Notes under the pieces: model-generated
Told to the model about the DNA's origin: nothing
Database searches by the model: none
Seen by the model: only the letters and a program-made list of their open reading frames with translations
Virus record (IMG/VR): IMGVR_UViG_3300021356_000015
Coordinates: 1 to 64,000 of that record
Length of the DNA stretch: 64,000 nucleotides
Direction: 5' to 3' (one strand)
Origin: a virus
Part shown: positions 14,789 through 24,322 of the stretch, one piece after another
Layout: each line of letters opens with the position of its first letter
Numbering within the stretch: the first letter of the stretch is position 1
Translations under genes and position numbers: made by a program

Positions 14789-15448
14789 TTATGAAACGCT
14801 TAAAGATTCTAATGAATAGTCTAAACTTCTTGGATCTTTATCACCATATTCTGTGATGTAATTATAGTAACACAATACATCTTTCTCAAATGCAAATTCT
14901 TGGGGAGCTAAGCTAAAAAGTTTAGTTATAAAGAATCCATCTGCACAATAGCCGTCTCCATAAAAACAATCGTGTTTTACTATTAAGTCTCTGTCAACAA
15001 AATATTGTGCGCAATCAATTTTTCCGACTTTTACGTTTTCGGGTTTAGCTGTTCTGATGTCTAGGCCTGAAAAATCAAATCCTCCTACCCACTGAGAAAA
15101 AATCAAAACTTTTTTATCAGAATATTCTAAAACCTTTTCATAAAAGTTCTCATGAATAATATTATCGTCGTCTAGTATGTAAATATATCCCAAATCTATC
15201 ACGTCAGCGATAAGCTTATTAGTATAATAGTGCTGACATTTAAAATCACCGCAATGATTGAAATACAGATAAATGTTTTCTTTCAATAGACTCTGCATTA
15301 ATTGCTTATCTATTGTATTAATTTTTGCCGTATCAAAAATGATATGCCAATCTATGCTTATTTGATCTGGCACATTGCTGAAAATTGATTTTTTAACCTG
15401 TTCTAGGTTTTCAGCCCTTGTGCATCGTGTAATAATGTTTATCTTCAT
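14789..15448 (-). CDS. GT-A fold glycosyltransferase
   Basis: 219 aa. It starts with a beta strand typical of nucleotide-sugar transferases (MKINIITRCTRAENLEQVK) and has an acidic DDD motif in YIYILDDDNII near residue 93, the metal and sugar-nucleotide site of GT-A enzymes. The rest (FSQWVGGFDFSGLDIRT, GYCADGFFITKLF) fits a small GT2-like transferase. The target could be host surface glycan, phage DNA or the secreted proteins encoded next door; the sequence does not decide. Confidence 0.6.
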   Translation of the reverse strand: MKINIITRCTRAENLEQVKKSIFSNVPDQISIDWHIIFDTAKINTIDKQLMQSLLKENIYLYFNHCGDFKCQHYYTNKLIADVIDLGYIYILDDDNIIHENFYEKVLEYSDKKVLIFSQWVGGFDFSGLDIRTAKPENVKVGKIDCAQYFVDRDLIVKHDCFYGDGYCADGFFITKLFSLAPQEFAFEKDVLCYYNYITEYGDKDPRSLDYSLESLSVS

Positions 15449-15478
15449 GTAATGTTATACGTAAACTGTAAAATAAGT

Positions 15479-17434
15479 TTATTGTACATCATAGATGCAA
15501 CGAACCGACATGCCATGGCCTTTAGAATTACTTGTTTGCCAAAGGTCATTATATCTAGCAATACCATTCTTTGTATCTAAAATGGCTCTTGACCAAGCAC
15601 TTTCTCTTCTATTTCTTTTTAGTGAGAAATGTGAGTCTGAAGTCCAATAAGTTGCTATTAAGTCTTGGCCGTAATAAGCACCGTCAATATCTTTGATAAC
15701 TCCAGCATAAACTGGATTGAAATCACTAGCGAAGATAATACTATGCATATCTTGTGCTTCGCCTCTATTTCCAGTAGCATTAAGTTCAGCTGCATTCATA
15801 CCTATATTCTCTTCAAGTAATTTCCAATCTAAATCACTAGGAACTCTCCAACCTATAGGACACACGCCTTCATCAATAGCATACCAATTATACAAGAAAC
15901 CTAAAGTATCTACATCACTTAGAGGATTGTAATATGCTCCTACTTCATCGTTTCTCCATTCAGATCCCTGTCCTAACTCGTTAATAGAAGCTCCAGAAGT
16001 GTATGTTGTTGTTCTTAAGTTTTCAGCAAACCAACATTGATTTCCCACTAGAGTTAAATCGTAAGTGTAGCCATTATAATTTTCAGTAACGCAATCTTCG
16101 GTGTTATCACATATACCATTGTTATTTAAATCTTCTGCGCAGTCTCCGCCACAAACACCAATTGCATCTAGTTGGTTACCGTTGCAGTCGCAGTCGCCTA
16201 CAGGAATATCAGTGCATCCACACTGATATATTGCGCCCTGGCCATTACAAACCCCACATGCATCAAAAGAACCTATACAATCATCTACATCGTCGCAAAT
16301 ACCGTCGTCGTCTGAATCAGATTGACAAGTTCCATTACAAACTCCCAAAGCATCTAATTCTCCAACGCAGTCGTCTACATCGTCGCAAATACCATCTGAA
16401 TCAGCGTCGGTTTGACAAGATCCTCCGCAAACACCTATAGCATCTTCATAAAGACATGACCCATCATCAACGGTTGCTAATGCGTTATAATTACATGCGT
16501 TGGAGTCAGTACAACCTTCGTTTGACCCATACAAATTATTACCGTTTGCAAACATAGCTTGCCTATATTGATCTCCCCACGTGTGCATTCTGTCTATTTG
16601 ACCATCTGTAAACTTTAAATTAGAGCATCCATGATATGACATTATATTTTCAGGATCTGCACCTTCATTATTAGTACCAACATACCCTAAACACACAACG
16701 CTACATCCTCCTAAAACCCCAATTTGAGGAGGGGTGTCACAAACCAAGTCTCCTTGAGTTAAACAATTACTTTCTTGACTAGCTTCTAAACATGAAGGAT
16801 AACCATAATAATAAGTATCATATGTTTGCCCTTGGGAAGTTTGTTTGTGAAAAGAATGATATAATCCTAAAAAATGACCTACCTCATGGGCATTGGTTTT
16901 ACTAGTCGTACTTTTAAAATACAGAGGATCTACAAAATATCCAGGTACATAGGTAGGATGCAAAAATGTAAATCCAGCAGCGCCCCCAGACATTTCAATA
17001 ATATAAACGTTTAAATATTGAGAATTTAAATAACCAAACGTATTCCAGAAATATCCAGCTGAATCAGCAATAGTCAAATAAGAAGCATTCACATAGAATT
17101 CTGTACCGTAATCGTTTAGATCTATGTTTCTATATCCATTAAAAGTTTGATTAGTTAATGGATCTACAAATGTATTTCCATCTGGATTACGATCAGCTAA
17201 TACAAATGTTATTTCTGAATCAGTTTGATCTGTTGTACCTATTCCTGATTGAAATTGAATATTTAAAAGATCTACAGCATCAACTACCTGAGAGTAGCTA
17301 ACGTTAGACCCATACCCTAGAGTACTTGTGTTATCATGTAGTACATTTACAACAAGAGGTATTATTCTTTCTTGAGAAAGAATTGAATTACACATCGTTA
17401 AGCAAAACAATGCAAGTGTAGTTAGATTTTTCAT
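15479..17434 (-). CDS. Secreted M43-type metalloprotease with Ca-binding-like repeats and FISUMP domain
   Basis: 651 aa with signal peptide [20 protein letters not shown]. The protease domain (about residues 25-300) carries [11 protein letters not shown] and Met-turn NIMSYHG, so it should be active. Residues ~308-448 hold [20 protein letters not shown] and [14 protein letters not shown]-type units, Asp-rich and Cys-rich like thrombospondin type 3 calcium-binding repeats. Residues ~450-651 form a FISUMP domain ([32 protein letters not shown], ending GMSVRCI). These parts are typical of marine Bacteroidota secreted proteins. A terminator at 17449-17473 separates it from the gene upstream. Confidence 0.75.
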   Translation of the reverse strand: MKNLTTLALFCLTMCNSILSQERIIPLVVNVLHDNTSTLGYGSNVSYSQVVDAVDLLNIQFQSGIGTTDQTDSEITFVLADRNPDGNTFVDPLTNQTFNGYRNIDLNDYGTEFYVNASYLTIADSAGYFWNTFGYLNSQYLNVYIIEMSGGAAGFTFLHPTYVPGYFVDPLYFKSTTSKTNAHEVGHFLGLYHSFHKQTSQGQTYDTYYYGYPSCLEASQESNCLTQGDLVCDTPPQIGVLGGCSVVCLGYVGTNNEGADPENIMSYHGCSNLKFTDGQIDRMHTWGDQYRQAMFANGNNLYGSNEGCTDSNACNYNALATVDDGSCLYEDAIGVCGGSCQTDADSDGICDDVDDCVGELDALGVCNGTCQSDSDDDGICDDVDDCIGSFDACGVCNGQGAIYQCGCTDIPVGDCDCNGNQLDAIGVCGGDCAEDLNNNGICDNTEDCVTENYNGYTYDLTLVGNQCWFAENLRTTTYTSGASINELGQGSEWRNDEVGAYYNPLSDVDTLGFLYNWYAIDEGVCPIGWRVPSDLDWKLLEENIGMNAAELNATGNRGEAQDMHSIIFASDFNPVYAGVIKDIDGAYYGQDLIATYWTSDSHFSLKRNRRESAWSRAILDTKNGIARYNDLWQTSNSKGHGMSVRCIYDVQ

Positions 17435-17448
17435 AGTATTTTACAAAA

Positions 17449-17473
17449 ATAAAGCGGGTTTAATCCCGCTTTA
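17449..17473 (-). terminator. Intrinsic terminator
   Basis: A perfect stem AAAGCGGG / CCCGCTTT with a 6-base loop is followed on the minus strand by ATTTTTG. It lies between the pseudo-protease stop and the start of the 651-aa protease gene. Confidence 0.8.
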
Positions 17474-17498
17474 TTTATCTTGTTTTTATAAGTTTATC

Positions 17499-20400
17499 TT
17501 AGTCTTCTAAAATACATCTAACTGAAAGACCGTGACCCTTACCCTCACTAGTCTGCCATAGATCGTGATATCTGCCAATAGCTGATAGATCTTGATCTGC
17601 AAAAATAGCTCTAGACCATGCGCTTTCACTGTATCTTGGTCGTGTAGTAAAGAAAGAGCTTTGCGTCCAGTAATAGCCTGCATTTCCAAGTTGTCTAAAT
17701 TGACCGTCAATGTCAACTCTTAAACCTCCAAAATCACCAGACCAACCTGTTGTTCCATTTGGACCAATAGCATCGCCAGTTAATGTAGAAATACCTCTAT
17801 ATCCGGTTGAATTTAATTCAGCTCTAGGCATACCTGTAAAGTCTTCAAGGTCTTTAAAGTCTTTATCAGTAGGAACTCTCCAACCTGCTGGACATACACC
17901 TTGTTCAACTGCATACCAATTGTATAAGTATCCATATTGATCATCATTACTAATATCATTATTATATCTCGAGAATGCTCCAGAAGTTGCATCTGACCAA
18001 GCTTGATTGCCTGTTATTTCGGGAATTGGTTGACCCGAGGTGTACTGGCGAGTTCTTAGGTTTTCAGTAAACCAACATTGGTCTCCTATTTGTTCAACGT
18101 CGTAAGTATAGTTATCCCAAGTTGGAGATAAACAGCTTAGAAGTTCAGCTTGTTGAGCAACGTCACAAATGCCGTCACCGTTTACGTCAAACGCACAATC
18201 ACCTCCACAGATACCTATTGCGTCTTCAACTTGACCAGCACAGTCGCAAGCGCCTTCAGGTATGCCATTACCTCCGCAGACACCACACTCATCACGTACT
18301 AGAATAGCACCATCGCTAACGTTAGCAGTAGGATCAAAATTACAAAGTAAAATTGGATTTAAAGAAGTAGATTCTTCATTAATGTCTTGATAAGGCAAAG
18401 AGTATATAGTTCCACCTACTCTAACTTCGGGGGCTTCAGCTCCAGAAACACATCTAACAGGGTAATAAGAAGTTACCCATGCGCCATAAATTTCGGAACG
18501 AGTACAATAAGGCGGTTGGCCACAAGATGGTGTAAAGCTATTATATGTAAGACCATCTGAATAATAATCAACAGCACGACCGTTACTTATAAAATTAGGT
18601 TCTTCATATTGAGGAAAATTAAATCCTGGAACAGCATTACCCGATAGTAATTGAGTAGCTGGAAAATACCAATTTCTTCTTCCATCTATGTCTTTCCATG
18701 CTCCCACTGCACCCCAGCCGTCTCGACCAGCGGTCTTAGAAATTTGATACGGATCTGATCCAAATCCATCTGGATCACTGACTTGAAGCGCACTATTATA
18801 TGTACCGTTAAATCCAAATTCATTTTGACCATAAAATGTGTTACCTGATGGGCCCCCCCAGCCCCATTCTACAACATCAGCTGCGGATACAGTTAAAGCG
18901 CTACGAGGAGATTGACCAACTGCATCAGCAAGCAATTGAAAGTCAGAAACACTGGCTACTCTAAATCCTTCTGGGCAAATATTCTTTTGGTTAGGATCGT
19001 TAGGGTTATCATAAGCCAAGTAGTTGTAATAGAAGCCCCAGAAATTATCTCTACTGTTAGGTGCATCCCATTCTTCTTGACTAACGAATGCATTATATGG
19101 ATTCGTTGTTGAGTTGGTAGCTAATCTTGGGTCTATATAAGCTGCAAAAAGACTATCTGTGTCTCTAAAAACTTCAGCGTATGTCGACATGTCAGTTGAA
19201 TCCATTCTCATGATGGGAGTTCCGTCACTATATACTGATGTCTTAAGATTTTCTGCAAACCAGCATTGATTACCAATAGATACCAAATCATGATCTGTTC
19301 CATCAACAGTTATAAATGTTATAGGATTTCCGTTTACGTCTACACAGTTATTTGCAGCTGAGACGGTATCAATAGCAGCACTAGGATAGCCCGGTGTGTT
19401 TATTTTTGCCCAGTATCTTTGTCCTTCTTGAAGACCGTCAAACCTGGTTTCAGTAACAGCCTTTCTGTATATGTGTTCGTCATGAACATAAGATAAAGAT
19501 ATTATTGTATCTTTAACAACATTAGCAAAATTTTCATCTGAGGCTAAAAGTATGTTTATATCCCCGGCCTCTACTGTTCCTTGAGACACTGCTTCTATTG
19601 AAGTAGTTATAGTACCGGGTTCTGAAACTTCAAAATCAAAATTTACATCTGCTAATGCAAAAGGATCATTTAAATTAGCATCGTCGCAAAATCCATTATT
19701 TCCTCCAGTATAACACTGCTCATTAGATACAAAGCCTTCAGGAACATCAAATCTATACATGAGAGGATACGGTAAAGTATCAGGTTGAGTTGTTAGATAA
19801 ACATCAGTATCTATAGAAGTAATCTTTGAACCCATGCCATTAAATCCTACAAAATCAACTCCATTTTGAGGATTACTAAGGTGATCTAACCATGTATCAT
19901 CCATGGAATAAAGAACATCCGTTCCATTCAAGAGAACGTTAAAGTTACACCCGTCTAAACAAGATTCGTAGACTAAGTGAGAAACTTGACCTGCTCCAGG
20001 ACCATCAGTTAGCGCGTATCCATCAAAGAATCTAAGAACGTATTCTCCTGGCTCTAAATACCAAGTATTAACAACTTCCCATGAATCATTTGATCCTGTT
20101 GCATTATAATATGTAATAAACGGGTACGTATTTCCATAGACATCGTTGCCATACTTATCAAACTTATAGGTTTCTGATGCTTTGGTTTTATTTGTAAGAA
20201 ATGAGTTAGACCACCATTTTCTACCATCCATAACTATTTCATCAGTATCTACATTATAAATGTCAAATTGCTTAAACATCCAAAACGCTCGCTTATAGTT
20301 AGAGGTTATAGATATAGAACCATCAGCTTGTCTATCCAGTTGATATGTCTTTGTATTATCTCCTAAGTATGAATCAACAGGAGATTGAGAAACAGAGGCC

Positions 20401-21764
20401 GTAATTGACCAAGTTCCTACATCCTTTATTTGTACTTCTGGAAAAGAAACGTTAAATACTTGCCCTGCTCCAATTGCCACTAAATCGTCTTGGTTATATG
20501 AATATTGAAATGATTCAGATCCATTAGTTACTTGTAAATCAATTGAATATTGAGATTCTGTAAAATCTCCGCTATTTTCTAGTACGACGATAGGCTTAAA
20601 TTTATTGATTCCCGTTCTGTCTATAGAAACGTCTACTCCAAGGTTGTTTACAGCCACTGCTGTGGTAATCCAAGCTTGATTGGCCAATTCGGTTCTTACA
20701 TTTTGTAGAGTTGCTCTCATTCTACAAACTTGATCTTGAGTGAAATGACGCTTACACTGCGGAGAAGTATCGTCCATGTAATTGTGAACGTCTGGATACT
20801 CATCTAACTCTGTGTCATAAAAGTTTTGAGTTTGACCCCCTCCAACAACAGGAGCTCTAGATGAACAAACATTACTACAGTTTCTAGGAGTGGGAGGAGT
20901 ATCACAGCATCTATCACCCTCTGTATTACAATCTACCTCATTATTAGCATCTTCTGGGGTAGAAGTATCGTACCATGTTTGATAAAGTCCTAAATAACTA
21001 CCTACTGCTTCAGTAAGGCCAGCATTCAAGCCTGTTGGGGTAGATGAAGCCAAATTTCCATAGCCGAATCTATTTGCTTGAATTACAATTCCGTCTAGGT
21101 CAGATAAATTAACGGAAGGAAATGTTCCAAACATCATTGTTCCACAACCCGCATCGTTATTGTCAATTTCTGGAACTACCCAAATATTCAAATAATTTTC
21201 TCTAGGCCAACCTGTTGCTTGTTTTATAGCTAGTTCATTAGCCGCCATCCCTGGAGATTCTGCAGCTTCTCTGACTAAACCATTTTCTACAAAACCAGCA
21301 TCAAAAGAAAAGTCATGTCTAATAATACCAGTTGTTGGATTTCCATCTGCATCACGATGTGCTAAAACAAATCTTATACCAGCATCTAGGGATGTGGCTA
21401 CTCTATCATCCCCTTCCAACCAATAAGGAACCCAAGTATTATCAAATCTGTCATTTAAATTTTGCAAAGTTGTTAATACATGCTCTCTTGCCACATTGGC
21501 TGTTAGAGAAGGCTGAAGAGCATAATTTTCTTTCCATTGCACTTCTGCATAATTAGCAGTTAAGTCAACGGGTTCTCCTTTATGAATAATATGAAATACT
21601 ACAGGAATTTCATAAATATCTGAACCATCTCCGCAATTCTCAAAATTTTGAGATATTAAGTTTTCAGCGGCTTGTATGCCAACATCATACGTTAATCTAT
21701 CAACTTGAGAATAACCCGAGATGGCTAAAATCATTATCAAGAGTAAATTTAATACTTTTTTCAT
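17499..21764 (-). CDS. Large secreted pseudo-metalloprotease (M43-like, inactive) with two FISUMP domains
   Basis: 1421 aa with signal peptide MKKVLNLLLIMILAISGYS. Residues ~45-360 align by pattern with the M43 domain of its neighbours, but the zinc site reads TEAVGSYLGLYQ, losing all three His ligands, although Met-turn-like HNYMDD and the Cys pattern (VDCNTEGDRCCDTPP) are kept. A beta region follows (~370-825). FISUMP domain 1 is at ~830-1105 and domain 2 at ~1225-1421, ending GLSVRCI. A calcium-repeat-like linker (DECGVCGGNG, DVNGDGICD) lies between them. It is probably a secreted or surface binding protein, not an enzyme. Confidence 0.7.
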   Translation of the reverse strand: MKKVLNLLLIMILAISGYSQVDRLTYDVGIQAAENLISQNFENCGDGSDIYEIPVVFHIIHKGEPVDLTANYAEVQWKENYALQPSLTANVAREHVLTTLQNLNDRFDNTWVPYWLEGDDRVATSLDAGIRFVLAHRDADGNPTTGIIRHDFSFDAGFVENGLVREAAESPGMAANELAIKQATGWPRENYLNIWVVPEIDNNDAGCGTMMFGTFPSVNLSDLDGIVIQANRFGYGNLASSTPTGLNAGLTEAVGSYLGLYQTWYDTSTPEDANNEVDCNTEGDRCCDTPPTPRNCSNVCSSRAPVVGGGQTQNFYDTELDEYPDVHNYMDDTSPQCKRHFTQDQVCRMRATLQNVRTELANQAWITTAVAVNNLGVDVSIDRTGINKFKPIVVLENSGDFTESQYSIDLQVTNGSESFQYSYNQDDLVAIGAGQVFNVSFPEVQIKDVGTWSITASVSQSPVDSYLGDNTKTYQLDRQADGSISITSNYKRAFWMFKQFDIYNVDTDEIVMDGRKWWSNSFLTNKTKASETYKFDKYGNDVYGNTYPFITYYNATGSNDSWEVVNTWYLEPGEYVLRFFDGYALTDGPGAGQVSHLVYESCLDGCNFNVLLNGTDVLYSMDDTWLDHLSNPQNGVDFVGFNGMGSKITSIDTDVYLTTQPDTLPYPLMYRFDVPEGFVSNEQCYTGGNNGFCDDANLNDPFALADVNFDFEVSEPGTITTSIEAVSQGTVEAGDINILLASDENFANVVKDTIISLSYVHDEHIYRKAVTETRFDGLQEGQRYWAKINTPGYPSAAIDTVSAANNCVDVNGNPITFITVDGTDHDLVSIGNQCWFAENLKTSVYSDGTPIMRMDSTDMSTYAEVFRDTDSLFAAYIDPRLATNSTTNPYNAFVSQEEWDAPNSRDNFWGFYYNYLAYDNPNDPNQKNICPEGFRVASVSDFQLLADAVGQSPRSALTVSAADVVEWGWGGPSGNTFYGQNEFGFNGTYNSALQVSDPDGFGSDPYQISKTAGRDGWGAVGAWKDIDGRRNWYFPATQLLSGNAVPGFNFPQYEEPNFISNGRAVDYYSDGLTYNSFTPSCGQPPYCTRSEIYGAWVTSYYPVRCVSGAEAPEVRVGGTIYSLPYQDINEESTSLNPILLCNFDPTANVSDGAILVRDECGVCGGNGIPEGACDCAGQVEDAIGICGGDCAFDVNGDGICDVAQQAELLSCLSPTWDNYTYDVEQIGDQCWFTENLRTRQYTSGQPIPEITGNQAWSDATSGAFSRYNNDISNDDQYGYLYNWYAVEQGVCPAGWRVPTDKDFKDLEDFTGMPRAELNSTGYRGISTLTGDAIGPNGTTGWSGDFGGLRVDIDGQFRQLGNAGYYWTQSSFFTTRPRYSESAWSRAIFADQDLSAIGRYHDLWQTSEGKGHGLSVRCILED

Positions 21765-21777
21765 TTTTATGTGTGAT

Positions 21778-22320
21778 TTATTTAATTACAAATTTAATAT
21801 TGAAATCCTTCCACAGGAGATCTATAAATTCTGATTCATTGGTACTACCTACTGAATTAGCAATACGCTTATCATCGGTGGTATCAATAAACAGATAAAT
21901 GACAAAATCAAAGTGAGTTGAGTAAATCATAGATTGGCCAATACCAGACCTGAGCGCTGATCCGCTCTCTCCTTTCTTGAATTCAATACCAATCTTAAGA
22001 CCATCGGTTTCTAAAACCATATCGGGTCTATTCTGTGTACCCATAAATAAAACGTGATTCACAGTAGTATTTACGTTTCCTTCCCACTTTAAGTTCTTCT
22101 TAACAACTTCCTTAGCTCGATCCTTAGAAAGGCCTTTTTCTTCGACCATTCTTTCAGCTAAAGCGTCAACAAGATGAGGATAGATGAACTGCTTGATACT
22201 GTCCTCGTTCTTGTTTCTATAGTTTATAGTATGAAAGATATCGTTGTGGGTCATAGCCTCACTGACCATGTCCAACAACGATACTCTCTTCTTACTCTTA
22301 CTTGCTTGTCTCATCTGCAA
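21778..22320 (-). CDS. PD-(D/E)XK nuclease-like protein
   Basis: 180 aa. The core reads RPDMVLETDGLKIGIEFKKG near residues 95-115, giving the Asp and Glu-X-Lys pattern of restriction-enzyme-like nucleases, followed by a helix (ALRSGIGQSMIYS) and strand FVIYLFID as in that fold. A basic N-terminus and a helical region precede it. It could be a homing, repair or host-DNA-degrading enzyme. It overlaps the upstream coiled-coil gene by 23 bases. Confidence 0.55.
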   Translation of the reverse strand: MQMRQASKSKKRVSLLDMVSEAMTHNDIFHTINYRNKNEDSIKQFIYPHLVDALAERMVEEKGLSKDRAKEVVKKNLKWEGNVNTTVNHVLFMGTQNRPDMVLETDGLKIGIEFKKGESGSALRSGIGQSMIYSTHFDFVIYLFIDTTDDKRIANSVGSTNESEFIDLLWKDFNIKFVIK

Positions 22321-22828
22321 TAAGTTCTACGTCTTCTTCGCTGATTTCTTCAGCTCTAGACGCTTTATCTATCTCTGCATCTATCTTTGCAAGTTCAGCG
22401 TGTACTTCTTGAATCTCAGCGTTCATCTCAGCAAGCTCAGACATAGCAGAAGTAACGGTCTCTCCGACAACGGTCAACATCTTGATAAACTTTCTAGCAC
22501 TCTCAACGCCTGAACCTTCAACATTCAATAAAGCCTGATACAAACCGTTAAGCTCGTGACCTCTAAGAGAAACTTCAACTACTCCATCGCTATCGGACTT
22601 CGCCAGTGCCGTAGATTGCTCCTTAAGCTTATCATACAATGTAACTAGAACGGCTGCGTTCTGAGTCTTCCATGTATATCCCTTGTTAAGGTGATCCATA
22701 ATAGTTTTAAGCATTTTTCTGTCTTCTAAGTTGATAACGAAGGCATGCTCTGCCTGGTGGACTTGAAGCTCTTCAGCTTTCTTTTCAAGCTCTGTCCTAC
22801 GAGCCTTTAAATCTTCTAGATTTTCCAT
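22298..22828 (-). CDS. Coiled-coil hypothetical protein, 176 aa
   Basis: Helix-rich, with coiled-coil segments at both ends (LKARRTELEKKAEELQVHQA; MNAEIQEVHAELAKIDAEID) and an acidic tail. The family is not recognised. Late-promoter-like motif 28 bases upstream. Coupled to the nuclease-like gene, so the two may act together. Confidence 0.55.
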   Translation of the reverse strand: MENLEDLKARRTELEKKAEELQVHQAEHAFVINLEDRKMLKTIMDHLNKGYTWKTQNAAVLVTLYDKLKEQSTALAKSDSDGVVEVSLRGHELNGLYQALLNVEGSGVESARKFIKMLTVVGETVTSAMSELAEMNAEIQEVHAELAKIDAEIDKASRAEEISEEDVELIADETSK

Positions 22829-22855
22829 TTTTTTAAAATTTTAAAAAATTAACTT

Positions 22856-22868
22856 TTTATATATTCTC
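22856..22868 (-). promoter_or_regulatory. Late-promoter-like motif
   Basis: The minus strand reads GAATATATAAAAA, 28 bases before the start at 22828, between it and the guanylate kinase gene. Confidence 0.45.
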
Positions 22869-23340
22869 AAAAATCATCGTTCTTGATACGAATATCGAAA
22901 TCACTAAATTTATCGAACTGATCGTCGTCAGTTGACATTCTACGCCAGATAGAGTCGTTAATATCATTTCTATCATTTAGTCTTTTGACTCTTGTCATTC
23001 TAGGAATATCTAAGTAGATGACAATACATCTATCTCTATATTCTTTAGGTAACATGTCCAAACCATCTTTGGACATAATCATAACGTCGGCCTTTTCAAA
23101 CTCTTCAATTGAAAGACCATACTTCCAATTATTGAATTCCATCCACTCTAACATTTTGCCAGATTCTATGATCTGGTCAAATTGTTCTTCTGATACAAAA
23201 TAATAATCCTCGCCTTCTTTTTCATTTTGACGAGGTTGTCTAGTAGTGTAACTAATACCAGACACAAATCCTTTACTTTCTATCTTCTTCTTTAAGTGGT
23301 CCTTTCCAGATGCTGCTTTCCCTACTAAAATAAGTTTCAT
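22867..23340 (-). CDS. gmk: Guanylate kinase-like (d)NMP kinase
   Basis: 157 aa, shorter than the ~200 aa of bacterial Gmk because the C-terminus is trimmed. P-loop VGKAASGKD; GMP-binding region SYTTRQPRQNEKEGEDYYFV and EWMEFNNWKYG; lid-type RVKRLNDRND near residue 120. It would phosphorylate GMP/dGMP for DNA synthesis, working with the IMPDH/GMP-reductase-family protein encoded at 10850-11887. The T4 counterpart by role is the gp1 dNMP kinase. Confidence 0.8.
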   Translation of the reverse strand: MKLILVGKAASGKDHLKKKIESKGFVSGISYTTRQPRQNEKEGEDYYFVSEEQFDQIIESGKMLEWMEFNNWKYGLSIEEFEKADVMIMSKDGLDMLPKEYRDRCIVIYLDIPRMTRVKRLNDRNDINDSIWRRMSTDDDQFDKFSDFDIRIKNDDF

Positions 23341-23369
23341 TGCTTAAGTTTGTATTTTTATGGACTGCG

Positions 23370-23777
23370 TTACTCACTGTTTAACGCACCATAAACTTCT
23401 CGCAAAAAACCTATTTCTTCCTTGTCTTCGAAGCCTATTATTCGAAGATCTTGATTTAACTCGTCGACAATAGGCTCTAGAAAGCCTTTGTCTATTAGCT
23501 GAGGCCAAATTTCATTTAACCGCTGCTTTTCGAAAGTTTCAGTGTTGTTCAACATGTCACGCTTCATGCGCTCCAAATCGTAACCTTGCCCATAAGTATA
23601 TGGATTGATTATATCAGCGAGGCGTTGAGCAGCCTCCTCATTATCTAAAGTTTCAATTAGAGATTGTATGTCATCGATCATAATTTCACTGATCGAATCA
23701 TTAAACTCATGCATCTCCTTTGACCACGGCTTTGTAATCTCAATGCCGTATTTGTAAATCTTAGGTATCTTAGACAT
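23370..23777 (-). CDS. Hypothetical protein, 135 aa
   Basis: An acidic, helical protein (SEIMIDDIQSLIETLDNEEA) of unrecognised family. It overlaps the upstream 78-aa gene by 8 bases and is followed by the guanylate kinase, in a run of small early-type genes without late-promoter motifs. Confidence 0.6.
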   Translation of the reverse strand: MSKIPKIYKYGIEITKPWSKEMHEFNDSISEIMIDDIQSLIETLDNEEAAQRLADIINPYTYGQGYDLERMKRDMLNNTETFEKQRLNEIWPQLIDKGFLEPIVDELNQDLRIIGFEDKEEIGFLREVYGALNSE

Positions 23778-24006
23778 TTTTACTTGATGATACTACGTAA
23801 GTTTGAATCGCTTCCGGATCATTTATAACTCTTTCAATGTCTATCTTAGTAAAGCCAAGCTCAGCTAAGAATTGACAAGCCCTATCGAACGCTGGTTCAG
23901 GTATACATCCCCAAACAACATTGTCATTAACAATACTGTTTACATACAGGTGTTTAAATTTGTCTTCAGACATACCTGTATAATCTATCTGGTTAAATGT
24001 ATTCAT
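23770..24006 (-). CDS. Hypothetical protein, 78 aa
   Basis: A small soluble protein (IPEPAFDRACQFLAELGFTK) of unrecognised family. It overlaps the 48-aa basic gene upstream by 14 bases and the 135-aa gene downstream by 8 bases, showing a tightly packed operon. Confidence 0.55.
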   Translation of the reverse strand: MNTFNQIDYTGMSEDKFKHLYVNSIVNDNVVWGCIPEPAFDRACQFLAELGFTKIDIERVINDPEAIQTYVVSSSKNV

Positions 24007-24139
24007 CTTCGTCTTCGATCCAGTCTTGCCAATTATTGGACTTCTTCTTGGGCTTTTGATTATTCTTCTTCTCGCTCAGTTTTCGTTTGCGATCTACAGG
24101 ATCCACATCGAAGTTGCGAGTCTTTCCCTTCTTCTTCAT
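23993..24139 (-). CDS. Small, strongly basic protein with acidic tail, 48 aa
   Basis: Starts MKKKGKTRNFDVDPVDRKRK and ends NNWQDWIEDEDEYI. The charge split (basic front, acidic end) suggests nucleic-acid or protein binding. The function is unknown. Overlap with the 78-aa gene and operon position support that it is real. Confidence 0.5.
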   Translation of the reverse strand: MKKKGKTRNFDVDPVDRKRKLSEKKNNQKPKKKSNNWQDWIEDEDEYI

Positions 24140-24154
24140 TTTTAACTAAGTTTT

Positions 24155-24313
24155 TTAGCTAATGGTTGAATACCAAATTCCTTTGTTTTCTTGGTTATTT
24201 ATATGATAAGGAACTGTCACTGTTTCCTTGGTTTCTTGTAAAAGAATAACAGCCTCTTCTGCTGTAACTTGATTTTGTTCAATTAGTCTTTGAACTATCT
24301 TTGCCCTTGTCAT
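24155..24313 (-). CDS. Small hypothetical protein, 52 aa
   Basis: A frame starting MTRAKIVQRLIEQNQVTAEE, with a helical N-terminus that reads like a small helix-turn-helix or regulator fragment. It fills the gap between the methyltransferase gene (stop at 24323) and the 48-aa gene. The function is unknown. Confidence 0.5.
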   Translation of the reverse strand: MTRAKIVQRLIEQNQVTAEEAVILLQETKETVTVPYHINNQENKGIWYSTIS

Positions 24314-24322
24314 TACGCTATA

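Noticed and set aside
15479-18100. Diversity-generating retroelement target (C-terminal domains ending SVRCI)
   Set aside because: FISUMP ends resemble lectin-fold variable proteins, but no reverse transcriptase or template repeat was seen in the window, and the two ends differ at many non-adenine sites.
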